DNA from: Microcoleus sp036704825
GTDB taxonomy: Bacteria; Cyanobacteriota; Cyanobacteriia; Cyanobacteriales; Microcoleaceae
Direction: 5' to 3'
Assembly: GCA_036704825.1 (NCBI GenBank)
Contig: JAUBSN010000032.1
Location: 1-64,000 of the forward strand
DNA length: 64,000 bases
Part shown: piece after piece, positions 37,535-46,927 of the stretch
How the letters are laid out: each line of letters opens with the position of its first letter
How positions within the stretch are numbered: position 1 is the stretch's first letter
Notes under the pieces: generated by a model
The model's database searches: none
What the model was told of the DNA's origin: nothing
Seen by the model: the letters and a program-made list of their open reading frames with translations, nothing else
Made by a program: the position numbers and the translations under genes

Positions 37535-37775
37535 TGATTAGCACCGCTCGACAAATATTGTAGTTATCTGAAGCCAATCTATTTAAAAATAACTAAGTAT
37601 CGTCACGGATGGGTAACGAATACAATGTCAGACCGCCGTGAAGGCGACAAGAGAGTTAACTGTTCCCAAAAAACCGGGCAATACTTGACATTACCGAACT
37701 TTTTGTGGTTTTTTCGTACAGGCTGAACCCGTACAGGTGAAATTGCAAACACATATATACGGTTGTGGCACTCCT
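37535..37775 (-). other. Region 3' of tnpB; possible transposon end and guide RNA
   Basis: A spacer between the minus-strand tnpB and the GGDEF-EAL gene. IS605-type tnpB genes usually carry the right transposon end and an omega-RNA overlapping or following the 3' end of the gene. The minus strand shows CACCCCCTTAGAGGAGTG hairpin-prone sequence right after the stop. This is positional inference only. Confidence 0.25.
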
Positions 37776-38834
37776 CTAAGGGGGTGAGTTTGGGTTTACT
37801 TTTTTAATCATCTTTAACGCTGCATTCACATCAGCATCAATCCGACTTTCACTCCTAGACCGAAACGACCCGCGTTTACCGCTCTTACCCTGGTAAGACT
37901 CTTGCTTACCTACAGGCCCTAAATCCCCAAATCTGCACTTATTTGTATAGTATGCTTGTGTAACTATTACCTTGCTACCGACTAACTCAGTTTTGCAAGT
38001 AATAAATTTTACGATTTGGGTAGGAGTAATTACTCCAAAATAGTGATGTTGTTTTTCTATTTTGATATTTTTTTTACCCCTCACGTTTATGCCAATCATT
38101 AACTGGATTATTTTCTCATGCCCCAACCGCTTCACAATCAAACTGCAGGTTTGATGAAGGTAGTTTTCTAACCGCTTGTTTCGATTAAACGTAATTGGCT
38201 GGCTTGGGCGCGCTATATATTTTACCAGATCGACTTTTGACAGTAAAAATGCTCGGCGCTGATTGAAACCTTGATTAATTGATGGGAAATGTTTTTGACA
38301 GTAAATAGTTGAGGTAAATGTTGGCTTATTAGATGCCAAAACGACGAGGCGATCGCTCCCCAAATCTCTACTCGATCTGAGGATATAATTTAAATTCACC
38401 AATGTTACAGGCTTTTGATTGGCAACCTCAAAAAAGTATAGCGCTGTTGCAGGAACTACCCTGACCTTTATGACATCTTGGGACTCTGTAAAAATTATAA
38501 GGTCACTTTGAGATAAATGAATTAGTCCCTTATTGGGGTTTATTTCCCTTTTTTCTATGGATTGGTTATCAGAAGTGAACAAGTTACGCGTACTGATTTT
38601 ATGTTTGTATTGGGGGAGGCTGGGGAGGGAAGAAAATCGACGTAGACCTCGGTCATAATCTATTCTTGACTGGTGGCAATCCCCGCCATCGCGAACAACT
38701 TGTTTGAGAACTTGCTGGCTAATTTTAGCAGGGAATGATTGAGATCCGTCTCTAGGTTTTAAGATGGCAATTAACTGTCTGATAATTCTATTGCTACCAA
38801 CTTGAAATTCGGAAGTTAAAAAGTGTTTCCTCAT
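37776..38834 (-). CDS. Degenerate IS200/IS605-family TnpB (OrfB)
   Basis: A 352-residue protein, shorter than the usual 400-450. The N-terminal domain is truncated and poorly conserved (FPAKISQQVLKQ is recognisable). RuvC motif I survives as RDLGSDRLVVLASNKP and motif III as IDADVNAAL. The position that carries Glu in classical TnpB reads LMIGINVRGKKN. The nearby VTQAYYTNKC lacks the Glu residues I recall there in related 'IGYN' TnpBs. It is probably nuclease-inactive or decaying. No tnpA is adjacent. The adjacent mnmG and psb-type genes are not disrupted. Confidence 0.8.
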   Translation of the reverse strand: MRKHFLTSEFQVGSNRIIRQLIAILKPRDGSQSFPAKISQQVLKQVVRDGGDCHQSRIDYDRGLRRFSSLPSLPQYKHKISTRNLFTSDNQSIEKREINPNKGLIHLSQSDLIIFTESQDVIKVRVVPATALYFFEVANQKPVTLVNLNYILRSSRDLGSDRLVVLASNKPTFTSTIYCQKHFPSINQGFNQRRAFLLSKVDLVKYIARPSQPITFNRNKRLENYLHQTCSLIVKRLGHEKIIQLMIGINVRGKKNIKIEKQHHYFGVITPTQIVKFITCKTELVGSKVIVTQAYYTNKCRFGDLGPVGKQESYQGKSGKRGSFRSRSESRIDADVNAALKMIKKVNPNSPP

Positions 38835-39025
38835 AAATATTTACCACGGACGCAGTTTTTTATTGAAAATATAAATTATTAAACAGTTTATAAAACTGGT
38901 GCTGACGGTCTATGTAAGGCCTTTCAACAACAATCATAAATTTTGGGATAAAGGAAAACTTTTTGGTTGCTTTGCTAAGCAATATACAATAAAGTCTAGG
39001 GATTATCCGATCTAGTGTAACACCC

Positions 39026-40036
39026 ATGATGAAAGCCATCGTTTTTCAAACCCCCGGAAGCCCGTCCGTATTGAAACTGCAAGATATCCCAACCCCTACT
39101 ATACAAACAGAAACTGAAGTTTTGGTACGGTTGCGAGCGGCGGGTATCAATCCGATAGATACTAAGTTGCGATCGCGCGGCACTTTTTACCCCGAGAAAA
39201 CTCCTCACGTTTTGGGGTGCGACGGTGCTGGAGTCGTAGAGGCTGTCGGTGCTGGCGTGCAAAGTTTCCAAGTGGGAGATGAGGTTTTTTTCTGCAATGG
39301 CGGTTTGGGGGGGTCGATCGGTACTTATGCTGAGCTTGCCGTTGTAGACCAACGCTTTCTCGCCATCAAGCCTGCTGCTTTAAGTTTTGCTGAGGCGGCG
39401 GCGGCACCGTTAGTTTTAATTACAGCTTGGGAATCGCTGTACGATCGAGGGCGCTTGCAAGCCGGCCAAAAAGTGCTGGTTCAAGCTGGTGCCGGCGGTG
39501 TCGGCCACGTCGCGGTACAGTTGGCGAAGTTGCAGGGGGCAGAGGTTTGCACGACTGTTAGTTCTGAAGCAAAAGCCGAGTTTGTAAGGCAGTTGGGTGC
39601 AGATTCAGTTATTTTATACAAAAATACCAATGTTGTCGATGAGGTTTTGAGTTGGACTCAAGGACAAGGAGTTGATTTGGCTTTCGATACTGTCGGGGGA
39701 GAAACTTTTTACCAAACTATTCCGGCTGTGAAGATTTATGGAGATTTGGTAACTATTTTGGAACCCGATCCGGCTTTGGGAAATTTGAAAACAGCGAGAA
39801 TGCGAAATCTGAGAATTAGTCTGGAATTAATGTTAACACCGATGCTGGAAGGTTTGGTGGAGGAACAGGAACAGCAGGCTCATATTTTGCAGAAGTGTGC
39901 TCGTTTGTGCGATCGCAACTTGCTAAAAATTCACGTCAGCAAAACGTTTCCTCTCCCAGAAGCGCGAGCCGCTCACGAACTGTTAGAAACAGGCTCAGTA
40001 ACCGGTAAAATAGTGCTTGAAATCGCGGGTGGTTAA
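39026..40036 (+). CDS. Quinone oxidoreductase-like MDR-family enzyme
   Basis: A 336-residue medium-chain reductase. The GroES-like N-terminal domain has GCDGAGVVEAVG, and the Rossmann domain has VLVQAGAGGVGHVAVQLAK (about residues 148-166). The catalytic and structural zinc cysteines of alcohol dehydrogenases are absent, so a zinc-independent NADPH:quinone or enone reductase is likely. Two adjacent ATGs (39026, 39029) could start it. Substrate unknown. Confidence 0.88.
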   Translation: MMKAIVFQTPGSPSVLKLQDIPTPTIQTETEVLVRLRAAGINPIDTKLRSRGTFYPEKTPHVLGCDGAGVVEAVGAGVQSFQVGDEVFFCNGGLGGSIGTYAELAVVDQRFLAIKPAALSFAEAAAAPLVLITAWESLYDRGRLQAGQKVLVQAGAGGVGHVAVQLAKLQGAEVCTTVSSEAKAEFVRQLGADSVILYKNTNVVDEVLSWTQGQGVDLAFDTVGGETFYQTIPAVKIYGDLVTILEPDPALGNLKTARMRNLRISLELMLTPMLEGLVEEQEQQAHILQKCARLCDRNLLKIHVSKTFPLPEARAAHELLETGSVTGKIVLEIAGG

Positions 40037-40299
40037 AATTGCTGGTTGAAAAATCGCGGGCGATTTGAAAAGACCGTTGGCGAATTAAAAAAGGGTGAAA
40101 CCAAACATCCCACAATCATCCCAGGAAAGCTATAGCAATCATTGCAGGAGCCGTAAAAAGATGTAGGGGTAGCGCCTTTCTTTGCCTGCGGCGACCTCAT
40201 GGGGGCAACCACGCGGGGAAGATATCCTACAAGAATTACACAAATGATACGAGGATTGCTATATAAATAAGAGCGAAAACCGCATAGGGAAAATGCTAC

Positions 40300-40398
40300 G
40301 TGGAACAGGCAGGAAAGCCCGTCATCAACAGGCTTTCCTGCCTGTTCCACAATAAATCCACTCTTTGTGGAACAGGCTTTCCGGCCTGTTCCACAAAG
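40300..40398. repeat. Tandem GTGGAACAGGC hairpins
   Basis: A perfect 20-bp stem, GTGGAACAGGCAGGAAAGCC (40300-40319) with 40331-40350, and a 15-bp stem, CTTTGTGGAACAGGC (40363-40377) with 40384-40398. They lie between convergent genes, so they may terminate both. They are members of the GGAACAGGC repeat family also seen at 27.9 and 29.0 kb. The rest of 40037-40407 shows no gene. Confidence 0.8.
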
Positions 40399-40407
40399 TG
40401 GTGCAAG

Positions 40408-41868
40408 TTAAAAAACATTAGAAAGTAACTTATAAATCAAGCTAAAAATAGCTGTTCCAGCGATCGCACCCAAAGCACCCAACCATCCCGCAAACAACAC
40501 GCCAGCGATCGGAGAATTCGGATAAATTGCAACTGCAGCCGTCTGTAAAGCCGGGAAAAACCACAGCAAAGCCACAGTACCTGCACCAATAATCAACATC
40601 TCAGTTTGTTCGATCGCCCTGCGGTACTGGCCGTAAATCAAACCCGCCACGATCGTACCCAACAATCCGATACTCAAGCCAGGAGAGGGCAGCAAACTCG
40701 TCAGGGCGATCGCCAGCACCCCCGCCTCAAAACCCGTAAACGCCGCCCCCGACAAAACCTCCCAAATCGAAAAAGCCCTTCTCGGCGGAGGTTGCAGCCC
40801 AGACGGAGGAGTTGCAGGAACAGGCACAGGAGGCTGCTGAGTCGGCGGTAGCTGCTGAGTCGGTAGGGGAGTCGGAGTCCTGACTGTCGGCGGTGTCACG
40901 ACCCTCGCAGGCTGTTGAGAATTGTATTTTAGAGCCGCTTCCACCTCCGCTGCCGATTGAAAGCGCTGGCTGGGAGCTGATAATAACATTCGATCGAGAA
41001 CGTGAGCCAAACCCGAACTTACCTGCACCCGCGAATGCCAATTCCACTCATTTCTATAACTATCAAACAACTCCGCCGGCTGCAAACCGCTCAGCAAAGT
41101 AATACAAGTCACAGCCAAAGCATACAAATCCGTTGCCGGATAAACTTCTTGCCCGCTCATCTGTTCTGGCGGAGCGTAACCCAAAGAATAAATACCAGTC
41201 GAAGCTTTTGCACTCCCAACGCTTTGTGTTACTTGTTTAACAGCCCCAAAATCTAATAAATAAAGCCGACCGTTTTTACCCCGCATAATATTAGCAGGTT
41301 TAATATCCCGGTGAATCGAACCGCGAGAGTGCACAAAGTCTAGAACCTTCAAAATTTCCCGCAGTACCTCCACCGTTTCTGCCTCCGAAAACCTGCCTTT
41401 TACAGTTAGTTCATCCTCCAAATTTTTACCGTCAATAAATTCTTGAACCAGATAGAAAAACCGATCGTTTTTTCCCGGCTGCAAACTCGCAACAGTCAGC
41501 TCAAAAAAAGCCAGCAAACTTGGAATTTGGGAATGTTCGTTTCCCAGTTCTTCCAGCACCGCCGCTTCCCGTTCAAACAGAGTTTGAGCGATTTTTAGTT
41601 GTGCCGGAGTCAGACTTGCCGACGGCTGCAAAAGTTTAGCAACGCACTGCCGCATCGCGGGAGTATAGCGGTCTCTGGCCAAAAAAGCCGCCCCAAAACC
41701 GCCTTGACCCAACAACCTCACGGGCAAATAGCGCCCGCTCAAAATTAGAGGCATCCCGCAAGTAGTGCAAAACTTTTGCTGCACGGTTTTGAGCAGCAAA
41801 CTGTCATCGAGGTCGGGAAAATAGTTTTGAGGACGCGGGCAGCCCGGTCGGGTGCAGTAAACTTCCAT
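40408..41868 (-). CDS. Eukaryotic-type Ser/Thr protein kinase with zinc ribbon
   Basis: A 486-residue kinase. A four-cysteine N-terminal ribbon (CTRPGC, CTTCG) precedes the kinase domain with Gly loop GQGGFGAA (54-61), Lys in CVAKLL (78), HRDIKPAN (186-193) and DFGAVKQ (206-212), all intact. A Pro/Thr-rich linker (about 325-365) leads to a C-terminal membrane domain of about four helices. This layout is common for cyanobacterial SpkC/SpkF-like kinases; a sensor role at the membrane is inferred. The upstream region is a purine-rich repeat. Confidence 0.92.
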   Translation of the reverse strand: MEVYCTRPGCPRPQNYFPDLDDSLLLKTVQQKFCTTCGMPLILSGRYLPVRLLGQGGFGAAFLARDRYTPAMRQCVAKLLQPSASLTPAQLKIAQTLFEREAAVLEELGNEHSQIPSLLAFFELTVASLQPGKNDRFFYLVQEFIDGKNLEDELTVKGRFSEAETVEVLREILKVLDFVHSRGSIHRDIKPANIMRGKNGRLYLLDFGAVKQVTQSVGSAKASTGIYSLGYAPPEQMSGQEVYPATDLYALAVTCITLLSGLQPAELFDSYRNEWNWHSRVQVSSGLAHVLDRMLLSAPSQRFQSAAEVEAALKYNSQQPARVVTPPTVRTPTPLPTQQLPPTQQPPVPVPATPPSGLQPPPRRAFSIWEVLSGAAFTGFEAGVLAIALTSLLPSPGLSIGLLGTIVAGLIYGQYRRAIEQTEMLIIGAGTVALLWFFPALQTAAVAIYPNSPIAGVLFAGWLGALGAIAGTAIFSLIYKLLSNVF

Positions 41869-41879
41869 TTTATTTTGCT

Positions 41880-41940
41880 AAGAAGAAGAAAGAGAGAAGA
41901 AGGAAGAGGGAAGAAGGAAGAGGAAAGAGGGAAGAAAAAG
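41880..41940. repeat. GAAGAAGG/GGAAGAG purine tandem repeat
   Basis: About 60 bp of A/G-only repeat lies within 12 bp of the kinase start codon (on the opposite strand it is a polypyrimidine tract). The units resemble those inserted in frame in the ATPase at 10411-10480. Confidence 0.8.
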
Positions 41941-42007
41941 CGATTGTTAAATCAGATTCCAATTTCTCAACTAACCGCGAACTGCTAACTGCCAGCGACC
42001 TAAGAGA

Positions 42008-43012
42008 TTAACTTCCTGCCGAGTTGGGAGTTGCTATTTCTATGAATCCCAAATCGATCGCGGGGGATTCTTTCTTCTCCTGGAGGGTCGAATAAGTAGC
42101 AAATTGGGGCAAAATTTCATTGCTGAAAGCCTCTGCTGCTTTAGAACGGTAGCGGTTGGGGTTGTAAATTAGCGACAAAATCCGAGTTACCACAACTTCG
42201 TCCATTTGAGATTTGTGCAAGACGCCCATTAGCAACTCTTTTTCGATCGCCGAAACCGACACAAAAGCAGCTCCCAGCCCCGACTGAACGGCATTTTTAA
42301 TTGCTTCGATCGAATTTAGCTCCATCTCGATTTTCAGGCGGCGCGTGTCAATGCCGCAACGAGTCAGTACCTGATCTATGACTTTGCGGATAGTAGACTG
42401 CGAATCGAGGGATATAAACTGCAATTTGTAAAGGTCTTCTTTTTGGATTGTTTCTTGTTGTACCATCGGGTGAGATGGAGGAAGAATCAGAGCCAGTTCG
42501 TCCTCAGCGTAAGGAACAATTTCTAAAGCTTCTACAAGTTCGGTAGGAATTTCTCCGCCAACAATTGCCAAATCGATTTGCCCGTTGGCCACACTCCACG
42601 CCGTGCGGCGGGTCGAGTGAACGTGAAGCTGTACTGCTACATCCGGGTATTTTTGGCGAAACATCCCGATCATCCGGGGCAGCAAATACGTCCCGGTTGT
42701 TTGAGAAGCACCCACGATCAAAGTACCGCCTTGGAGATTTTGCAAGTCTTCCAGAGCTCGACAAGTTTCCTGGCAAAGCGATAAAATTTTCTCGCCGTAA
42801 CTCAGCAGCAGGTGTCCGGCTTCGGTAAGTTGCGCCCGCCGCCCCCCCCGGTCAAACAGCGGCACGTCCAACTGTCTCTCTAAGTTTTGCACCTGCAAGC
42901 TAACTGCTGGCTGGGATACATAGAGGCTGTCCGCGGCGCGTTTGAAGCTTCCTTCAGAGGCGATCGCCTTGAGAATGCGTAACTGGTCTAAAGTGAAAGG
43001 AAGGTCAGACAT
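42008..43012 (-). CDS. LysR-family transcriptional regulator, RbcR-like
   Basis: A 334-residue LysR protein with an N-terminal winged HTH (LDQLRILKAIASEGSFKRAA and SQPAVSLQVQNLERQL) and a type-2 periplasmic-binding-like effector domain (LIVGASQTTGTYLLPRMIG). The sequence closely resembles the cyanobacterial/plastid RbcR group, which controls Rubisco and CO2-related genes. It sits divergent from the NnrU-like gene and upstream of ndhF1/ndhD1, a plausible but untested target set. Confidence 0.88.
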   Translation of the reverse strand: MSDLPFTLDQLRILKAIASEGSFKRAADSLYVSQPAVSLQVQNLERQLDVPLFDRGGRRAQLTEAGHLLLSYGEKILSLCQETCRALEDLQNLQGGTLIVGASQTTGTYLLPRMIGMFRQKYPDVAVQLHVHSTRRTAWSVANGQIDLAIVGGEIPTELVEALEIVPYAEDELALILPPSHPMVQQETIQKEDLYKLQFISLDSQSTIRKVIDQVLTRCGIDTRRLKIEMELNSIEAIKNAVQSGLGAAFVSVSAIEKELLMGVLHKSQMDEVVVTRILSLIYNPNRYRSKAAEAFSNEILPQFATYSTLQEKKESPAIDLGFIEIATPNSAGS

Positions 43013-43200
43013 ATATCTAAATTGTCAGTTGGTGTAGGGGCGGGTCTTCTGTCAATCTTTGCAGTCAATCGACAAGCTGGTTCGATTTGGCGTGCAAAAG
43101 TCGGAGTTGACTTCGATGTCAGTCATTTGGCTGCAACAGACGCAACCTTACAGCCAGTTTTTCTCGTCCTCCGTCCTCTGTCTTTAGTTGTTATCCGGTC

Positions 43201-43233
43201 ACTAATGACTGATGACTGATGACTGATGACTCA
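43201..43233. repeat. TGATGAC heptamer repeat
   Basis: Four to five units of ACTGATG in the 296-bp divergent spacer between the LysR and NnrU-like genes; no other feature is seen there. Confidence 0.8.
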
Positions 43234-43308
43234 TAACCGCTGAATGCTCCCATAGATACTTTGTGACACAAATTGGCCTTGAATCAATAACTTTTCTTAA
43301 TATTTGCA

Positions 43309-44022
43309 ATGACGATCGACTTGGCGCTCGACTCCCACTTAGTTATTCTGGGCCTGTTACTGGTTTTTGCGATCGCCCACAGCGGTTTAGCAGCCCTCCG
43401 GCCTCGAGGTGAAAAGCTGATCGGGCCGAGACTTTACCGGGTTTTGTTTGCCCTTGTCAGTTTGCCGCTAGCCGTCATTCTGATTGTCTACTTTTTCAAC
43501 CACCGCTACGACGGCCTGCAGCTTTGGCAAGTACAGGGAGTACCCGGAGTTAAACCTGCAGTTTGGATACTTTCGGCAATTTCCTTCCTGTTTCTGTACC
43601 CAGCAACTTTCAACCTCCTAGAAATTGCCGCCGTCCAAAAGCCCCAAGTTCACCTCTACGAAACTGGCATCATTCGCATCACCCGTCACCCGCAAATGGT
43701 GGGACAAGTGATTTGGTGCGTGGCCCACACCCTGTGGATTGGCACTAGCTTTACCCTCGTCACTTCCATCGGTTTGGTACTTCACCACCTGTTCGGAGTG
43801 TGGCACGGCGACAGGCGGCTTCAGGCTCGTTTTGGAGAATCCTTTGAAACCATCAAATCTCGAACCTCAATTATTCCATTTTCGGCAATTCTACAAAAGC
43901 GTCAAACCCTTGATATGCTTGAGTTTCTGCGCCCTTCCTATGTGGGTGTAGTCATTTTTACGGGCCTGCTGTGGAAAATTCATCCTTTTTTGATGCGTGT
44001 CACTAAGAACATATACTGGTAG
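43309..44022 (+). CDS. NnrU / zeta-carotene isomerase (Z-ISO)-like membrane protein
   Basis: A 237-residue protein with five to six membrane helices. Conserved His contexts (AIAHSGLAAL, RITRHPQMVGQVIW, HTLWIG, HHLFGVWHGDRRL) match the NnrU/Z-ISO family. In plants Z-ISO isomerises 15-cis-zeta-carotene using a heme with His ligands. A carotenoid role here is possible but not shown. It precedes the thioredoxin gene by 45 bp, which suggests co-transcription. Confidence 0.82.
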   Translation: MTIDLALDSHLVILGLLLVFAIAHSGLAALRPRGEKLIGPRLYRVLFALVSLPLAVILIVYFFNHRYDGLQLWQVQGVPGVKPAVWILSAISFLFLYPATFNLLEIAAVQKPQVHLYETGIIRITRHPQMVGQVIWCVAHTLWIGTSFTLVTSIGLVLHHLFGVWHGDRRLQARFGESFETIKSRTSIIPFSAILQKRQTLDMLEFLRPSYVGVVIFTGLLWKIHPFLMRVTKNIYW

Positions 44023-44067
44023 CATGATCCCTAGGATAGAAAAAAAATTATTAAATTTTGAGGGCTC

Positions 44068-44445
44068 ATGGTGTTGTCGGTTAGCGAACGCACTTTTGCA
44101 CAAGAGGTGTTTCAAGCCTCTACCCCCGTTTTAGTTCACTTTTCGGCTCCTTGGTGCGGTTTGTGCCGCGCGATCGACCCCACGCTTAAGACTTTTGAGG
44201 CACAGTGGGCAGAAAAAGTCAAGCTCGTAGGGGTGAATGCCGATCAATGTTTCAAGTTAGCCCACACTTATCGGCTGACCAGTCTGCCCACGCTGATTTT
44301 GTTTGAGGGCGATAAAGTTCGATTTAGATTTGAAGACTACCAAGGGCGCGAGGAACTGCGGCGGACTCTGGATTCCTGGATGCTGGCGGCTCACGTAGCT
44401 TCCCCATCTCAACGGCTGCAACTTCAGGAAGTAGCCAACAGGTAA
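44068..44445 (+). CDS. Thioredoxin-family protein with WCGLC active site
   Basis: A 125-residue thioredoxin fold protein. The active site is WCGLCR (instead of WCGPC) at about residues 30-35 and the cis-Pro loop is LPTLILF. It carries an extra C-terminal tail of about 18 residues. The Pro-to-Leu change is expected to alter redox potential. Being next to the NnrU-like gene hints at a linked membrane redox function (inference). Confidence 0.88.
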   Translation: MVLSVSERTFAQEVFQASTPVLVHFSAPWCGLCRAIDPTLKTFEAQWAEKVKLVGVNADQCFKLAHTYRLTSLPTLILFEGDKVRFRFEDYQGREELRRTLDSWMLAAHVASPSQRLQLQEVANR

Positions 44446-44708
44446 CGGCTGCAAGCGATTCGGCTTTTAGGTAGAAAGCAGAAGCAATTCTTGATTTGTC
44501 GATCGGCCCTCTGAACGCCAAATATCGCAGTCCTGAACGCAGAAACAGTGTTTTTTACAGAAATATAGTGTGGATCGCCAGGGGTATCGGTTAAAAAAAC
44601 AGGTTTCTGGATTTCTTTCTGTCCAAGACGGTCTCAATTTGTGGATCTATATTTGGGCATAGATTTAAGGCTAACTAGATCGATCGGCTCGGGAAAATAG
44701 GCAGTAGG

Positions 44709-44740
44709 TCTCAAGCATTGTCGAGCGACAATGCTTGAGA
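44709..44740. promoter_or_regulatory. 32-bp near-perfect palindrome upstream of ndhF1
   Basis: TCTCAAGCATTGTCG (44709-44723) pairs perfectly with CGACAATGCTTGAGA (44726-44740) with a 2-nt centre. It lies 98 bp before the ndhF1 start and could be an operator, cruciform or leader hairpin. The rest of 44446-44837 has no gene. Confidence 0.6.
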
Positions 44741-44837
44741 ATTACAACAAGTATTTATGCCGGGTCGCGCAGGCGTGTGTCACAATTGTTTACAGTTTTG
44801 GCAATATCTAGTAGAAACTTTAAACTACCTATCAGTC

Positions 44838-46883
44838 ATGGAACTGCTTTATCAATACGCTTGGCTGATTCCAGTCCTGCCGCTGGCAGGCGCAATGCTA
44901 GTAGGTCTAGGCTTAATCACCTTTAACCAGGCAACCAACAAACTCCGACAAGCGAATGCGATATTAATCGTTTCGGCGCTCGGAGGGTCAATGGTACTCT
45001 CTTTCGCATTGCTGTGGAGTCAACTACAGGGCCACGCACCCTACACCCGCAGTATTCAGTGGGCTTCTGCAGGCGACTTCTCGCTGAATATGGGCTATAT
45101 CATCGACCCCCTGACGGCGGTAATGCTGGCGATCGTCACCACGGTCGCCTTTTTGGTGATGATTTACACCGACGGCTACATGGCTCACGATGACGGGTAC
45201 GTGCGCTTTTACGCCTACCTGAGCATCTTCAGCGCCTCGATGTTGGGTCTCGTAGTCAGCCCGAACATCGTTCAGATTTACATTTTTTGGGAACTCGTAG
45301 GTATGTGTTCGTACCTGCTAGTCGGATTTTGGTACGATCGCAAACCCGCTGCTGACGCCTGCCAAAAAGCTTTTGTCACCAACCGCGTCGGCGACTTCGG
45401 CCTGCTGCTGGGCATCCTCGGCATTTACTGGGCCACCGGCAGCTTTGAATTTGAGGTGATGGGCGAACGCCTGCACTCCTTAGTCGAATCCGGCGCCCTT
45501 TCGGCGACTCTGGCGACAATCTTCGGCGTCCTCATATTTTTGGGGCCGGCCGCCAAATCCGCTCAATTCCCCCTCCACGTTTGGCTGCCAGACGCAATGG
45601 AAGGCCCGACACCCATTTCAGCCCTGATCCACGCCGCGACGATGGTAGCCGCCGGCGTCTTCCTGATCGCTCGGATGTACCCCGTGTTTGAAGGGCTGCC
45701 GGCAGTCATGAATTTGATCGCCTGTACCGGCTGTTTTACGGCATTTCTGGGGGCTTCGATCGCGATTACCCAAAATGACATCAAAAAAGGCTTAGCCTAC
45801 TCCACCATCTCCCAGCTCGGCTACATGGTGATGGCAATGGGCGTCGGCGCTTACAGTGCCGGACTTTTCCACTTGATGACTCACGCTTATTTCAAAGCAA
45901 TGCTGTTCCTGTGTTCGGGTTCAGTGATTCACGGTATGGAAGCAGTTGTAGGCCACAACCCCGCTCTCGCTCAAGATATGCGAGTCATGGGCGGCTTGCG
46001 GAAATATATGCCGATTACCGCTTCTTGCTTTTTAATCGGAAATTTGGCAATCTGCGGCATTCCACCGTTTGCTGGTTTTTGGTCAAAAGACGAAATCCTC
46101 GCCAGCGCCTTCGCAGCAAATCCCGCTTTGTGGGCTGTTAGCTGGTTGACGGCCGGGATGACCGCGTTTTATATGTTCCGAATGTATTTCAGCACCTTTG
46201 AGGGCGAATTCCGGGGAAATGACAGCGCCATCAAGCGGCAACTCCTGCAACCCGGTGTTGTTTTCGGCCCTGGAGCGATGAACGTTAAGGAATTGGCCTC
46301 AACTGGCGAAAGTCACGACGAACACGACCATTTGCCTCACGAATCTCCTCTGACAATGGCTCTGCCGTTAGTGTTGCTGGCAGTACCTTCTGTGTTTATC
46401 GGTTTTCTCGGTACGCCGTTTGCCAATTATTTCGAGCAGTTTGTTCGCGCTCCGGGCGAGTCTCTCGAAGAAGTTTTGGCACACGCTGCTGAGTTCAATT
46501 TGACGGAATTTTTGATTATGGGCGGCAGCTCTGTAGGTATTGCTTTGCTGGGCATTACTTTGGCTTCCCTGATGTATTTGAGCCGTAAAATTGACCCAAG
46601 TGCGATCGCCCAAAAAATCAAACCGCTTTACGAGTTCTCCCTCAACAAGTGGTATCTCGACGATATCAACGAATTTCTCTTCGTCAAAGGCAGCCGCCGT
46701 TTGGCGCGGCAAGTCATGGAAGTTGATTTGCGGGTTGTCGATGGTGCAGTCAACCTGACCGGTTTGGTCACGCTAATTACCGGCGAAGGTTTGAAATACT
46801 TTGAGAGCGGTCGCGCTCAGTTTTATGCCCTGATTGTGTTTGTCGCAGTTCTGGGTTTTGCGATCGTTTCTGGAGTCGGTTAA
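44838..46883 (+). CDS. ndhF1: NAD(P)H-quinone oxidoreductase subunit 5
   Basis: A 681-residue protein from the ATG at 44838 (MELLYQYAWLIPVLPLAGAM); the frame is open further upstream but this is the canonical start. It is the NuoL/NdhF-type antiporter-like subunit with about 15 membrane helices, PTPISALIHAATMVAAGVF and SQLGYMVMAMGVGAYSAGLFH. It takes part in the respiratory/cyclic electron-flow form of NDH-1. ndhD1 follows after a repeat-filled 540-bp gap. Confidence 0.96.
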   Translation: MELLYQYAWLIPVLPLAGAMLVGLGLITFNQATNKLRQANAILIVSALGGSMVLSFALLWSQLQGHAPYTRSIQWASAGDFSLNMGYIIDPLTAVMLAIVTTVAFLVMIYTDGYMAHDDGYVRFYAYLSIFSASMLGLVVSPNIVQIYIFWELVGMCSYLLVGFWYDRKPAADACQKAFVTNRVGDFGLLLGILGIYWATGSFEFEVMGERLHSLVESGALSATLATIFGVLIFLGPAAKSAQFPLHVWLPDAMEGPTPISALIHAATMVAAGVFLIARMYPVFEGLPAVMNLIACTGCFTAFLGASIAITQNDIKKGLAYSTISQLGYMVMAMGVGAYSAGLFHLMTHAYFKAMLFLCSGSVIHGMEAVVGHNPALAQDMRVMGGLRKYMPITASCFLIGNLAICGIPPFAGFWSKDEILASAFAANPALWAVSWLTAGMTAFYMFRMYFSTFEGEFRGNDSAIKRQLLQPGVVFGPGAMNVKELASTGESHDEHDHLPHESPLTMALPLVLLAVPSVFIGFLGTPFANYFEQFVRAPGESLEEVLAHAAEFNLTEFLIMGGSSVGIALLGITLASLMYLSRKIDPSAIAQKIKPLYEFSLNKWYLDDINEFLFVKGSRRLARQVMEVDLRVVDGAVNLTGLVTLITGEGLKYFESGRAQFYALIVFVAVLGFAIVSGVG

Positions 46884-46927
46884 ATCTGTAGGGACACGGT
46901 ATTGCCGTCTCCTGGGGGTAAGTTTCT

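Noticed and set aside
40033..40350. A 105-codon minus-strand frame after the quinone oxidoreductase
   Set aside because: Its start lies in the GTGGAACAGGC hairpin repeat and the translated sequence has no protein-like conservation.
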